A stretch of DNA of 14,589 bases from Oscillospiraceae bacterium (GTDB lineage: Bacteria > Bacillota > Clostridia > Oscillospirales > UBA929), in contig JAISVO010000024.1 in NCBI GenBank assembly GCA_031271525.1, forward strand, positions 1-14,589, read 5' to 3'. Shown here piece after piece: positions 7,331-14,589 of the stretch; position 1 is the stretch's first letter, and every line of letters starts with the position of its first letter. A program made the position numbers and the translations under genes. A model generated the notes under the pieces. That model saw only the letters and a program-made list of their open reading frames with translations. It searched no databases and was not told where the DNA came from.

Positions 7331-8303
7331 TACCCCATATCACTTCTACAGTTTCTTTCCATGCCCTCATGGCGGACGGCAGCGGGAGGTCCGCGAAATC
7401 CCGGCGCCAGAGATAGTTTTCCGGAGGCGAAGCCCTCTCGGCTTTGGCTCTGTAGCCTTTCATCAGCCAGACGATGTGTGTAAAGACATGCTTTGCGCTC
7501 CGCAGGGGCTTTGAATCCCGGACGACGGTGAAGCCGTCCAAGGTCAGCTGTTCTTCGGTGGGGAACTCCCACATGCCGTGGAGCAGACGCTCGGTGCGTC
7601 TGCGGAGCAGGACCCGGTTATTGTGGTCGGTTACGATGCAAATCATACGTTCTTCCACACGCTTCTCGGGTTTTGCTCTTTTTTTGGGGAACTCGTCAAC
7701 CCGTCCGGCGGAAAACGCTTCGCAAAAGGAGGCGACCGGGCAGCTCCCGCATTTCGGGGAGGACGGGGTGCAGACGAGCGCTCCCAGTTCCATCAGCGAC
7801 TCGGTGACGACAGTCGGCGGCGCTTTGTCCATCAACGACCGCACCCAACCGGCCGCGTCCCCGCCGTCCCGCGCGAAGAGGCGGGCATAGACGCGGCGTA
7901 CGTTGCCGTCCACAGCCGGGGTTGGGAGGTTGAACGCGATCGAGGCGACCGCCCCCGCCGTGTAGTCGCCGATCCCCGGCAAGGACCGCAGCGCGGCCGG
8001 GTCGGGCGGGAGGGACCCGCCGTAGGCTTCCGCGACCGCCTTCGCGGTCCTGTGGAGCGCCCTCGCCCGGGAATAGTAACCCAGCCCCGCCCAGAGGGCG
8101 AGGACATCCGTTTCCGAAGCTTCGGCGAGGGCGCCCACATCGGGGAAACGCTCGATGAAGCGGTTGTAGTAGGGGACCAGCGCCGACATCCGGGTCTGCT
8201 GCGCCATCGTCTCGCTGACCAGAATCGCGTAGGGGTCCCCGAGACCCCGGAAGGGCAGCTCCCGCCGGTTTTTGCCGAACCAATCCGTTAACCTGTCAAT
8301 CAA
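7314..8303 (-). CDS. mutY: A/G-specific adenine DNA glycosylase MutY
   Basis: MutY removes adenine mispaired with 8-oxoguanine in base excision repair. The 329-residue sequence has the catalytic Glu in LVSETMAQQT (E31), the helix-hairpin-helix LPGIGDYTAGAV (108-119), the catalytic Asp in AVDGNVRRVYARL (D132), and the iron-sulfur cluster ligands C178, C185, C188 and C194 with exact C-x6-C-x2-C-x5-C spacing. The C-terminal NUDIX-like domain that reads 8-oxoguanine is present (MWEFP at 244-248, KHVFTHIVW at 271-279). The start is TTG at 8301-8303: the in-frame codons before it are GTT and the TAG that also ends clpE, and family members begin just ahead of the xWFGKNRRELP segment, so no upstream start is possible. 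Its ribosome site is weak (TAGG), suggesting translational coupling to clpE, whose stop is 3 bases upstream. Confidence 0.95.
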   Translation of the reverse strand: MIDRLTDWFGKNRRELPFRGLGDPYAILVSETMAQQTRMSALVPYYNRFIERFPDVGALAEASETDVLALWAGLGYYSRARALHRTAKAVAEAYGGSLPPDPAALRSLPGIGDYTAGAVASIAFNLPTPAVDGNVRRVYARLFARDGGDAAGWVRSLMDKAPPTVVTESLMELGALVCTPSSPKCGSCPVASFCEAFSAGRVDEFPKKRAKPEKRVEERMICIVTDHNNRVLLRRRTERLLHGMWEFPTEEQLTLDGFTVVRDSKPLRSAKHVFTHIVWLMKGYRAKAERASPPENYLWRRDFADLPLPSAMRAWKETVEVIWGNEQNG

Positions 8304-8306
8304 AAC

Positions 8307-10601
8307 CTATAAACCGATCACTTTCAGAGCGCCGTCCCGGACGACCGCCTTCATGTGGGTGACCGGGGCTTTGTACCCGTCGATCACAAGGTTCGCGATG
8401 GCGTCCTCGACTTCTTTCTGGATCAGGCGGCGGAGGTTCCGCGCGCCGTATTTCTGAGAGTAGGATTTCTGCGCGAGGAGGGCCGCCGCCTCATCGTCCC
8501 ACGTAAAATGCAGGTTTCGCTCGATTAAGCTGTCGGCAAGCTCCTTGAGCATCAGCCCGGCGATTGTCGCAAAGCTCGACTGGTCCAGCGGGCGGAACGC
8601 CACCACCTCGTCCACCCGGTTGATGAACTCGGGGCGGAGGAAATCGCTCAGCGCCTTCATCGCCTTGTCGCGGCTCTGTTCCTCCGCCGTACGGGAGTAG
8701 CCGATCGGGGCGTTGTTCTTGTCGCTGCCCGCGTTGGAGGTCATGATCACGACGGTGTTCTCAAAATTGACCAGCCGCCCGTGCGCGTCGGTGATGTGCC
8801 CGTCGTCCAGAATCTGGAGCATAATATTCAAAACGTCCGGGTGCGCCTTCTCGATCTCGTCAAACAGGATGACGCAATACGGCTTCCGGCGGACTTTTTC
8901 GGTTAGCTGCCCCGCCTCGTCGTAACCGACATATCCCGGCGGTGCCCCGATGATCCGGCTTACCGCGTGCTTCTCCATAAACTCGGACATATCTAACCGA
9001 ATCAACGCTTCGGGCGCGTCGAACAGGTCTTCCGCGAGGTACTTTACCAGACCGGTTTTCCCCACGCCTGTCGGCCCGGTAAAGATAAACGACACCGGCT
9101 TCCGCTTCGCGGACACCCCCGCCCGTCCCCGCCGTATCGCGGCGGCGACCGCCGCCACGGCTTCGTCTTGGCCGATAATCTTGGTTTTCAGCCGCTCCTC
9201 CAGACCGGCGAGCCGGGAAAACTCCTGCTCCCGGATCCGGGACGCCGGAATCTTGGTCCATTGCTCGATGACGGTCGCGAGGTTCTCCACGCTCAGCTCG
9301 GGCACCGGCACGGTTGTATCCAGCGTTTCGCTTAAGCGGATCTCCCGGCTCCGGAGGTTTGCGAGGCGTTCGTACGCCTCGGGGGAGCGGTCGCTCAACA
9401 GCGTGTCCCGCTCGGTCTTGATTTCGGCGAGCTCTCTTTTCGCGGCGTCGTTTTCGTGGATTGCCGGGGTTTTCAGGTTGAGGTCGCTGCAAGCCTCGTC
9501 GATGAGGTCGATCGCTTTATCCGGCAGGAACCGGTCGGTGATATACCGTTCGGAGAGGAGGACCGCCTGCCGAGCGGTTTCGGCTGGGATACGGACCCCG
9601 TGGAACTCCTCATAGTAGGGGGCGATTCCCCGGAGAATCTCCACCGACTCGGCGATCGACGGCTCGGCGACGGTCACCGGTTGGAAGCGGCGCTCCAGCG
9701 CGGCGTCCCGCTCAATGTGCTTCCGGTACTCGTTGAAGGTGGTCGCGCCGATCACCTGAATCTCCCCCCGGGACAGGGCGGGCTTTAGGATATTCGCGGC
9801 GTTCATCGAGCCTTCGGCGTCCCCCGCGCCGACGAGGTTGTGGACTTCGTCGATGACCAGAATGATGTTGCCGAGCTTCCGGATCTCCTCGATCAGGCCC
9901 TTCATCCGGCTCTCGAACTGTCCCCGGAACTGTGTGCCCGCCACGAGGGCTGTCAGGTCGAGCAGGTAGACCTCCTTGCCGCGGAGCTTGGAGGGGACGT
10001 TCCCGTCCGATATGCTCTGCGCCAGCCCCTCTGCGATCGCGGTCTTGCCGACCCCCGGTTCGCCGATCAGGCAGGGGTTGTTCTTCTGGCGGCGGTTGAG
10101 GATTTGAATCACCCGGGCGATTTCGACGCTCCGCCCGACGACCCGGTCGAGCTTGCCCTCCTTTGCCCGCTGGGTGAGACAGATACAGTAGTTTTCCAAA
10201 AATTTGCGTTTTGGCGGCGCGTCCCGCCCCTCCCGCTGCTGGCGCTGGCCCTGCTGCGGCTCTCCTTGGGGGAGCGCTTCCTGCGGCGTTCCGAAGAAGC
10301 GGTTGAGGAAGGGGAAGGTCGCGGTTTTCCCTTCGTCGTCAAGGGTGTCGTCCCCCTCGATCTCCAAAAGCCCCTTCAGGTCCTCGGGGGAGTTGATCAC
10401 CTCCAGCATCTCGCCGGCCATCGTATCAACGTCCTCCTCGGTGATCCCGAGCCGCTTCATGATGTCGTTCATCGGCTGGATCCCCATCTCGCGGGCGCAC
10501 TTCAGGCACAGCCCCTCGTTGGAGGTGACGCCGTTCTCAATTTTTGTGACGAAGACCATCGCCATATTCTTTTTGCATCGGCTACAAAGCATCGGCTGCA
10601 T
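8307..10601 (-). CDS. clpE: ClpE-like ATP-dependent Clp protease ATP-binding subunit with N-terminal zinc finger
   Basis: This AAA+ unfoldase feeds substrates to ClpP. Numbering from the ATG at 10599-10601 gives 764 residues. It starts with a four-Cys zinc finger (C6, C9, C32, C35), the hallmark of ClpE rather than the double N-domain of ClpC. A Gln/Gly-rich linker (about 106-128) follows. The first ATPase domain has GEPGVGKT (180-187) and ILVIDE (247-252); a short coiled middle domain spans about 385-430; the second ATPase domain has GPTGVGKT (509-516) and VILFDE (577-582). APIGY (631-635) lies where ClpP-contacting IGF/VGF loops occur, so ClpP binding is likely. The start was chosen because AGGGAG lies 10 bases upstream; an open frame extends to 10661 but runs inside pgsA. 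No ctsR, mcsA or mcsB gene and no visible CtsR operator accompany it. Confidence 0.9.
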   Translation of the reverse strand: MQPMLCSRCKKNMAMVFVTKIENGVTSNEGLCLKCAREMGIQPMNDIMKRLGITEEDVDTMAGEMLEVINSPEDLKGLLEIEGDDTLDDEGKTATFPFLNRFFGTPQEALPQGEPQQGQRQQREGRDAPPKRKFLENYCICLTQRAKEGKLDRVVGRSVEIARVIQILNRRQKNNPCLIGEPGVGKTAIAEGLAQSISDGNVPSKLRGKEVYLLDLTALVAGTQFRGQFESRMKGLIEEIRKLGNIILVIDEVHNLVGAGDAEGSMNAANILKPALSRGEIQVIGATTFNEYRKHIERDAALERRFQPVTVAEPSIAESVEILRGIAPYYEEFHGVRIPAETARQAVLLSERYITDRFLPDKAIDLIDEACSDLNLKTPAIHENDAAKRELAEIKTERDTLLSDRSPEAYERLANLRSREIRLSETLDTTVPVPELSVENLATVIEQWTKIPASRIREQEFSRLAGLEERLKTKIIGQDEAVAAVAAAIRRGRAGVSAKRKPVSFIFTGPTGVGKTGLVKYLAEDLFDAPEALIRLDMSEFMEKHAVSRIIGAPPGYVGYDEAGQLTEKVRRKPYCVILFDEIEKAHPDVLNIMLQILDDGHITDAHGRLVNFENTVVIMTSNAGSDKNNAPIGYSRTAEEQSRDKAMKALSDFLRPEFINRVDEVVAFRPLDQSSFATIAGLMLKELADSLIERNLHFTWDDEAAALLAQKSYSQKYGARNLRRLIQKEVEDAIANLVIDGYKAPVTHMKAVVRDGALKVIGL

Positions 10602-10608
10602 ACGTTTT

Positions 10609-11166
10609 TTACTCCCTATTTTCCGACTTGGTATTCCGCCCTTTGAACAAGTACCCGACATAGATGCAGAGGGCCGCGATATTCAGCGCCAGCGCCAGCG
10701 CGAACGCCGCGGTGTTCACAGTCCCGGCGTAGCGGTACTCGATGTCCTGAAACACCATCACGAGGAAACAGACCGAGAAGAAGACGGTGGTGGACAGTTT
10801 CCCCAAGATATTGGACGGCGGCACGTCGCTGATTTTCTTATAGACCACAAGGGCGCCCAGCCCCATACAGGCTTCCTTGAAGAAGACTGCGATCCCCGCC
10901 CAGAGGGGGGCGTGCCCCGCGACGATCAGGCAGACCAGAACGCAGAACGCCATCAGCTTATCCGCCAGCGGGTCGAGGATCCGTCCGAGGCGGGTGATCA
11001 GGTTGTATTTCCGTGCAATGTAGCCGTCAAGGATGTCGGTGGCGCTCGCCGCCAGATAGATCAGGGCGGCGATCCGGTTCGCGCCGGTCAGGCCGGAGAA
11101 ATAGATGAGCGGGACCAGCGGGACGGCGCAGAGGCGCAGCAAGGACAGCGTGTTTGGAACGTTCAT
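10609..11166 (-). CDS. pgsA: CDP-diacylglycerol--glycerol-3-phosphate 3-phosphatidyltransferase PgsA
   Basis: PgsA makes phosphatidylglycerol phosphate from CDP-diacylglycerol and glycerol 3-phosphate in the cytoplasmic membrane, the first committed step to phosphatidylglycerol and cardiolipin. The 185-residue sequence contains the complete CDP-alcohol phosphotransferase signature DxxDGxxAR-x8-GxxxDxxxD: D44, D47, G48, A51, R52, G61, D65 and D69. It opens with NVPNTLSLLR, the usual PgsA start, and has several membrane helices. The ATG overlaps the TGA of the cvpA-like gene as ATGA (11163-11166), with GGGAGAG just upstream. Related CDP-alcohol transferases exist, but the start motif and size favour PgsA. 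Confidence 0.92.
   Translation of the reverse strand: MNVPNTLSLLRLCAVPLVPLIYFSGLTGANRIAALIYLAASATDILDGYIARKYNLITRLGRILDPLADKLMAFCVLVCLIVAGHAPLWAGIAVFFKEACMGLGALVVYKKISDVPPSNILGKLSTTVFFSVCFLVMVFQDIEYRYAGTVNTAAFALALALNIAALCIYVGYLFKGRNTKSENRE
10612..10617 (-). promoter_or_regulatory. Ribosome binding site fixing the clpE start
   Basis: AGGGAG on the minus strand sits 10 bases before ATG 10599-10601 and runs up to the pgsA stop codon (TAA at 10609-10611). It supports the shorter clpE form and indicates coupling of clpE translation to pgsA. A further ATG three codons on (10590-10592) is a less likely alternative. Confidence 0.7.
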
Positions 11167-11873
11167 ACTCTCTCCCTAAACGAAAGCAGTCCGGCCAACA
11201 CATTATGGTTGACAAAGAGCTTGAGAATTGTTGTCTGCTCCACCAGCTCGGGAGCCGCGAGGATGCCGAGGTACCGGACGGCCCACCCGATGGCGCAGAG
11301 GATCAAGACGCCGTATAAAGCGCCGGCGGCGCTCCCGCCGATTTTATCAATCAGGTTCAGGATCGGCAGCTTGAAGATCGCCGCGATGAAGTGGATCAGG
11401 AGGGTCAGCGCCACCATGCAGACAATAAACCCAAACAGGCAGAGGAGGGCGTACGCGACCATGTAGAGGGCTGTCTTCCCGATCGTCTCTTGGAGCTGGC
11501 TCCCTTCAATCGCGAGGTTCCTCAGCACCCGGTCGATCATCTTGTCGATTTCGAGCTCGGAGACGCCGAGATTCTCAAAGGTTCCCTTGGCGACCTCGGT
11601 GATGGTGGAAATGTCCGATTTCTCGATCTCATTGACCCTGCCCTTGCCCTCCATCGCCTCGTCGATGGCGTCGTCGGCCAGCCAGCTCATGATGGGGTAG
11701 AGCTGTGTGCTCACCGGTTCGGCGTACGCGTCGGCGATCTTCCCGGCGAGGAACGCCGCGATGAAGATGATCAGCACTCCGGCGACCGTCAGGATCAGCC
11801 CCTTCCGGAACCCCTGCCAGATGCAGAACGCCAGTATCCCCGCCAGCAGCAAGTCAATCATAAAGCCTGTCAT
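11163..11873 (-). CDS. CvpA family membrane protein
   Basis: The 236-residue protein begins MTGFMIDLLLAGILAFCIWQGFRKG and continues into a second helix, the typical CvpA opening. A hydrophilic, acidic middle stretch (about 60-128) is followed by more membrane helices (about 130-170 and 180-210) containing the family's IDKIGGSAAGALYG segment (179-192). CvpA proteins are integral membrane proteins linked to colicin V production or secretion in Escherichia coli; the molecular role in Firmicutes is unclear. The larger cytosolic or extracytosolic insert is common in Clostridia. GAGG lies 7 bases before the ATG (11871-11873). It starts 21 bases after the DUF5711-like gene and overlaps pgsA by 4 bases. 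Confidence 0.85.
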   Translation of the reverse strand: MTGFMIDLLLAGILAFCIWQGFRKGLILTVAGVLIIFIAAFLAGKIADAYAEPVSTQLYPIMSWLADDAIDEAMEGKGRVNEIEKSDISTITEVAKGTFENLGVSELEIDKMIDRVLRNLAIEGSQLQETIGKTALYMVAYALLCLFGFIVCMVALTLLIHFIAAIFKLPILNLIDKIGGSAAGALYGVLILCAIGWAVRYLGILAAPELVEQTTILKLFVNHNVLAGLLSFRERV

Positions 11874-11894
11874 CCAATCACCTCATTAAACGTC

Positions 11895-13001
11895 TCACCC
11901 ATTATACCATTCAGCATAGCCGGAATACAAGAGCAGGATTCGTCCGTCGGAAGAAACCAGTAACCCCCGCGCGGCGCACGGGCCTAATTCTTCGGCGGCG
12001 AGCGCCCCCCCGTCCAAGGTAAAACGGGTTAAAACCCCGGCTTCCAGAACGGCGCAAACCCTTCCCTCCGCGGCAATCGCGGTCGGCCCCTCGGTGAAGG
12101 ACACCCGCCCCAGCTCGGCCCCGGTATAGCTCAGGCAGATCAGCTGGGAATACTGTCCGCCGGTGTTCCTTCCGAGGGTTAAAAAAACCGCCTCGGAGGT
12201 CGCGATCGGGGTGCCGAGGAGGGTCTGCCCGCCGTAGCCGGTCCGGCCCAGCGCCAGCCCGTCGTCGGTATAGAAGCTGACGCCCGATTCGGTGATTACG
12301 CAGACATGGTTGTTGTCGGGCGACGCCAGCGCGAGGGGCAGCTCGTCCGGAATTTCCGCCTCGCCCAGAATTTCCTCGCTTGAGGTATCCAGAAAGGTGA
12401 GGCGGAGCCCGACGGTCTGCCCGCTTTCTCCCGTCGGCGCGGCGACGGCCATCCGCCGTCCCGACGGCGACAGCGACGCCGCCCAGATCATCCGCTCCCC
12501 CGATTTCCATTGGAAACGCGGGCGGTTTTTGCTGTCGTACAGCCGGGCGACGCTGCGGTAACCGATTTCGTCGGTCACCAGCACATATTCGCCCCGTTCG
12601 TTGCCGGCGGCGTTCAGTACGGGGATCTTCTCTTCGTTCCCGATCCCGTCCGCGTCCGCCGCGTAGACGCTCTGCCCGTCCCGGTCGTAGGCGAGCACCT
12701 TGTCCCCCGCGACGGTCAGCGCGGGGCTGTCAAACGCCACCGAACGGGAATCCCTCTCGGTCCCGTTCCGGTCGTACAGCACCAGCCGGTCCTTGGAGAG
12801 GGCGACCAGCCGGCTGCCGCAGAGGGCGAAGATGTTCCCCTCGTCGAAGGTGATCCGCCCCTCCTCCTCGCTCTCGCTTCCGCCGCCGAAGAGCCGGGAG
12901 ATAAACCCGCCTTCGGTGATCTCGTCCCGGTAGACGACAAAGAGGATGACGACGGTCATCACGGCGGCCGCCATCAGCAGATAGGTGATCAGCTTTCGCA
13001 T
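11895..13001 (-). CDS. Membrane-anchored beta-propeller-like protein (DUF5711-like)
   Basis: This 368-residue protein has one N-terminal membrane helix (about residues 4-23) after MRK, then an acidic, flexible stretch with GGGSESEEE (40-48), then a long extracytoplasmic domain. That domain repeats short strand-turn units with the pattern of a WD/PQQ-type propeller, for example ALSKDRLVLYDRNGTE, VLAYDRDGQSVYAAD, and ASLSPSGRRMAVAAP. It resembles DUF5711 proteins that lie next to cvpA in clostridial genomes; this is from memory of the family and not from a search. No lipobox is present, so it is anchored by an uncleaved helix. No catalytic residues are evident. Ribosome site GGAAGGGG lies 5 bases before the ATG. 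It follows truA by 12 bases. Confidence 0.7.
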   Translation of the reverse strand: MRKLITYLLMAAAVMTVVILFVVYRDEITEGGFISRLFGGGSESEEEGRITFDEGNIFALCGSRLVALSKDRLVLYDRNGTERDSRSVAFDSPALTVAGDKVLAYDRDGQSVYAADADGIGNEEKIPVLNAAGNERGEYVLVTDEIGYRSVARLYDSKNRPRFQWKSGERMIWAASLSPSGRRMAVAAPTGESGQTVGLRLTFLDTSSEEILGEAEIPDELPLALASPDNNHVCVITESGVSFYTDDGLALGRTGYGGQTLLGTPIATSEAVFLTLGRNTGGQYSQLICLSYTGAELGRVSFTEGPTAIAAEGRVCAVLEAGVLTRFTLDGGALAAEELGPCAARGLLVSSDGRILLLYSGYAEWYNG

Positions 13002-13013
13002 TCCGTCCCCTTC

Positions 13014-13739
13014 CTAGTACGTTACTCCCGTCATATACAGCCCGTGCGGGGGGAGGACGGGGCCGGCGCCGCTCCGGTTCCCCGAGGCGATCAGCGCGGG
13101 AATATCGGTCACCTTTCCCTCGCTGACCCAAACCAGCGTCCCGGCCAGCGCCCGCGCCATATTATACAGGAACCCGTCGGCTCTCATAATAAGCTCGATC
13201 ATCCCGTCCCGTTCGGCGACCTCAAAGCTGAGCATGGTCCGCACCGTGCTCTTCACCGGCGTCCCGAGCGTCCGCACGCAGGAAAAGTCATGCTTGCCGG
13301 CAAACTCCCGGGCGGCGTCCCGCATCCTCCCTAAGTCCAGCGGACGGGGGCGGTGGTAGGCCCGCCTTTCTAAAAAAGGATCCCGCACCGCCCCCGTATA
13401 GATCCGGTAGGTGTACTCCTTCTCCCTGCACGAGTTCAGGGCGTGGAAGCTGTCGGGGACGGCGGCTGCGGACAGTACGGCGATGTCTCGGGGCAGCAGG
13501 GCGTTGAGCGCGAGGGGGAGTTTATCCGGCGGGACGCCGCACCCGCCCCGGAAATTCGCGGTATAGAGTTCGGCGTGGACCCCCGCGTCGGTCCGTCCGC
13601 ATCCGTGCAGGGTGACGTCGCGTCTAAGGATCCGCTCCAGCGCGGTTTTCACCGTCCCGCAGACGCTCACGGCGTTCTTTTGGATCTGCCAGCCGTGGTA
13701 GGCGCTTCCGTCAAAGCGGAGCGTTAACGCGGTGTTCAC
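13014..13739 (-). CDS. truA: tRNA pseudouridine(38-40) synthase TruA
   Basis: TruA converts uridines 38-40 of the tRNA anticodon stem-loop to pseudouridine. From the GTG at 13737-13739 the product is 241 residues, the usual length. It has the opening LRFDGSAYHGWQ, the active-site GCGRTDAGVHA with catalytic Asp (D51), the LNSCREKEYTYRI segment, and HDFSC and FLYNMAR near the end, all typical. The GTG was chosen because it forms GTGA with the ecfT stop, has GGGTGG 8 bases upstream, and places the first beta strand at the expected distance; an in-frame TTG at 13764-13766 would add nine atypical residues. It is downstream of ecfT as in many Firmicutes. Confidence 0.96.
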   Translation of the reverse strand: MNTALTLRFDGSAYHGWQIQKNAVSVCGTVKTALERILRRDVTLHGCGRTDAGVHAELYTANFRGGCGVPPDKLPLALNALLPRDIAVLSAAAVPDSFHALNSCREKEYTYRIYTGAVRDPFLERRAYHRPRPLDLGRMRDAAREFAGKHDFSCVRTLGTPVKSTVRTMLSFEVAERDGMIELIMRADGFLYNMARALAGTLVWVSEGKVTDIPALIASGNRSGAGPVLPPHGLYMTGVTY

Positions 13740-14548
13740 GGCAGAAGCCACCCGAAGCGCCCCCAAACGGTGATCCCGGTCAGGAAGGCCGTACTCAGCG
13801 CCAGCGTCCAGACGTCACGCGCCGTCAGGCTTAGTTGGTTCATCCGGGTCCGTCCCTCGCCGCCGGTGTAGCAGCGGCACTCCATCGCGACCGCCAGCTC
13901 GTCGGCGCGGCGGAACGCGCTGATGAAGAGGGGCACCAGCAGCGGTATCAGCGCCTTTGCGCGGCGGAAGAGGTTCCCCGTCTCAAAGTCCGCGCCCCGC
14001 GCCTTCTGCGCGTTCATGATCTTGTCCGTCTCTTCGATGATGGTCGGGATAAACCGCATCGCGATCGTCATCATCATCGCGAACTCATGCACCGGCACCT
14101 TGATCTTCGCCAGCGGGCTCAAAAGCCTCGCCAGCGCGTCGGAGAGCGCCAAGGGGCTTGTGGTGTAGGTTAAGAGGAAGGTGGCGGACACCAGCATCAT
14201 CAGCCGCAGGATCATAAAGACCGCCCGTTCGATCCCCTCGGCGGAGATTTTGAAGATCCAAAAGGTAACCAGCGCCTCTCCGGGCGTATAGAAGATATTC
14301 AGAACAGCCGTAAAGAGGATGATGAACAGCATCGGGCGCAGCCCCCGGACCAGCGCGCCGAGTTTGATGTTCGAGACAACCACCGACAAAGCGAGGTAGA
14401 GGAGCACCAAGCCGTAGGTCAGCGGGTGGTTCGCCGTCAGCAGCGCCGTGATAAAAACGATCAGCAGCGCCATCTTGACGCGGGGGTCGAGGCGGTGGAC
14501 AATGGTATTCCCCGGGAAAAACTGCCCGAGGGTGATGTCCTTCAACAT
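13736..14548 (-). CDS. ecfT: Energy-coupling factor transporter transmembrane protein EcfT
   Basis: EcfT is the membrane scaffold that links two ATPases (EcfA1/EcfA2) to exchangeable vitamin- or metal-binding S subunits. The 270-residue protein starts with ITLGQFFPGNTIVHRLDPRVK, the typical group II EcfT opening, has about five to six membrane helices, and has both coupling motifs in the cytoplasmic helices: AQKARGADF (180-188) and AMECRCYTGGEGRTRM (221-236). The second motif has Cys in place of the Gly of the textbook ARG box (RC instead of RG), a variant I believe is common in Firmicutes. The preceding reading frame ends inside its first codons and looks like an ECF ATPase tail. No S subunit is present in the window. 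Confidence 0.94.
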   Translation of the reverse strand: MLKDITLGQFFPGNTIVHRLDPRVKMALLIVFITALLTANHPLTYGLVLLYLALSVVVSNIKLGALVRGLRPMLFIILFTAVLNIFYTPGEALVTFWIFKISAEGIERAVFMILRLMMLVSATFLLTYTTSPLALSDALARLLSPLAKIKVPVHEFAMMMTIAMRFIPTIIEETDKIMNAQKARGADFETGNLFRRAKALIPLLVPLFISAFRRADELAVAMECRCYTGGEGRTRMNQLSLTARDVWTLALSTAFLTGITVWGRFGWLLP

Positions 14549-14589
14549 CCTCTCACCGCCTTCACGGCCCGGACGGCCTCCTCTAAGGT
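14542..14589 (-). CDS. C-terminal tail of probable ECF transporter ATPase (EcfA), truncated by window edge
   Basis: The last 48 bases, read on the minus strand, translate as TLEEAVRAVKAVRGC followed by TGA (14542-14544), an open frame that overlaps the ecfT start by 7 bases. The amphipathic helix fits the end of an ABC ATPase, and the order ecfA1-ecfA2-ecfT-truA is the usual Firmicute arrangement. Only 15 residues are visible and no ATPase motif is inside the window, so the identification rests mainly on position. Confidence 0.5.
   Translation of the reverse strand, partial: TLEEAVRAVKAVRGC

Noticed and set aside
10602..10661. N-terminal extension of clpE by 20 residues
   Set aside because: The extension lies within pgsA, has no ribosome site, and the ATG at 10601 has AGGGAG at 10 bases and puts the zinc finger at the usual place.
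10204..11466. 420-codon plus-strand open frame opposite clpE, pgsA and cvpA
   Set aside because: It spans three real genes on the other strand and has no recognisable domain.
13740..13766. TTG start for truA with nine extra residues
   Set aside because: The GTG overlapping the ecfT stop (GTGA) has a better ribosome site and matches the usual TruA N-terminus.
1..14589. CRISPR arrays, tRNA or rRNA genes, transposases, phage genes, riboswitches
   Set aside because: No regular direct repeats with spacers, no cloverleaf or ribosomal sequence, no mobile-element domains; gaps between genes are all under 60 bases.

Overview
The window looks like a chromosomal segment of a GC-rich, low-motility-signal Firmicute, most likely a Clostridia/Oscillospirales-type anaerobe. 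This is inferred from gene content: an ECF transporter T subunit next to truA, a ClpE-type zinc-finger Clp ATPase, a DUF5711-like protein beside cvpA, a DUF4173 membrane protein and a ParB/BMP two-domain protein. Shine-Dalgarno sites are strong and GTG/TTG starts occur. I see no rRNA, tRNA, CRISPR array, insertion sequence, prophage gene or compositional break. Coding density is very high, and no stretch over 60 bases lacks a gene.

Layout. Bases 1-935 (+) hold the C-terminal part of a DUF4173 polytopic membrane protein. It converges with everything else, which is on the minus strand. Reading the minus strand from the right edge: the tail of a probable ECF ATPase (ecfA), ecfT, truA, a membrane-anchored DUF5711-like protein, a CvpA-family protein, pgsA, a clpE-like ATPase, mutY, and a lipoprotein joining a polysaccharide-deacetylase domain to a CapA domain. 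These nine are overlapping or separated by at most about 21 bases, so they look like one long transcription unit mixing transport, tRNA modification, lipid synthesis, proteolysis, DNA repair and envelope functions.

At the end of the CapA gene a near-consensus sigma-A promoter (TTGCCA, 17 bases, TATAAT) starts a second unit: a DUF4380-like mutarotase-fold protein, a cytoplasmic protein with a ParB-like domain followed by a BMP/PnrA-type ligand-binding domain, a CDF zinc-type efflux protein, and after 47 bases a PilZ (c-di-GMP receptor) protein. The first three are tightly coupled (TAG-ATG abutment, then a 20-base gap).

The part most worth following up is this second unit. A substrate-binding-protein fold without a signal peptide, coupled to a ParB-like domain and co-transcribed with a sugar-epimerase-like protein and a metal exporter, suggests an intracellular ligand sensor rather than a transporter. 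The individual families are known; the function of the combination is, as far as I know, not described. The deacetylase-CapA fusion lipoprotein is the second most interesting item. The rest are ordinary housekeeping genes, with start-codon corrections noted for truA, clpE and mutY.
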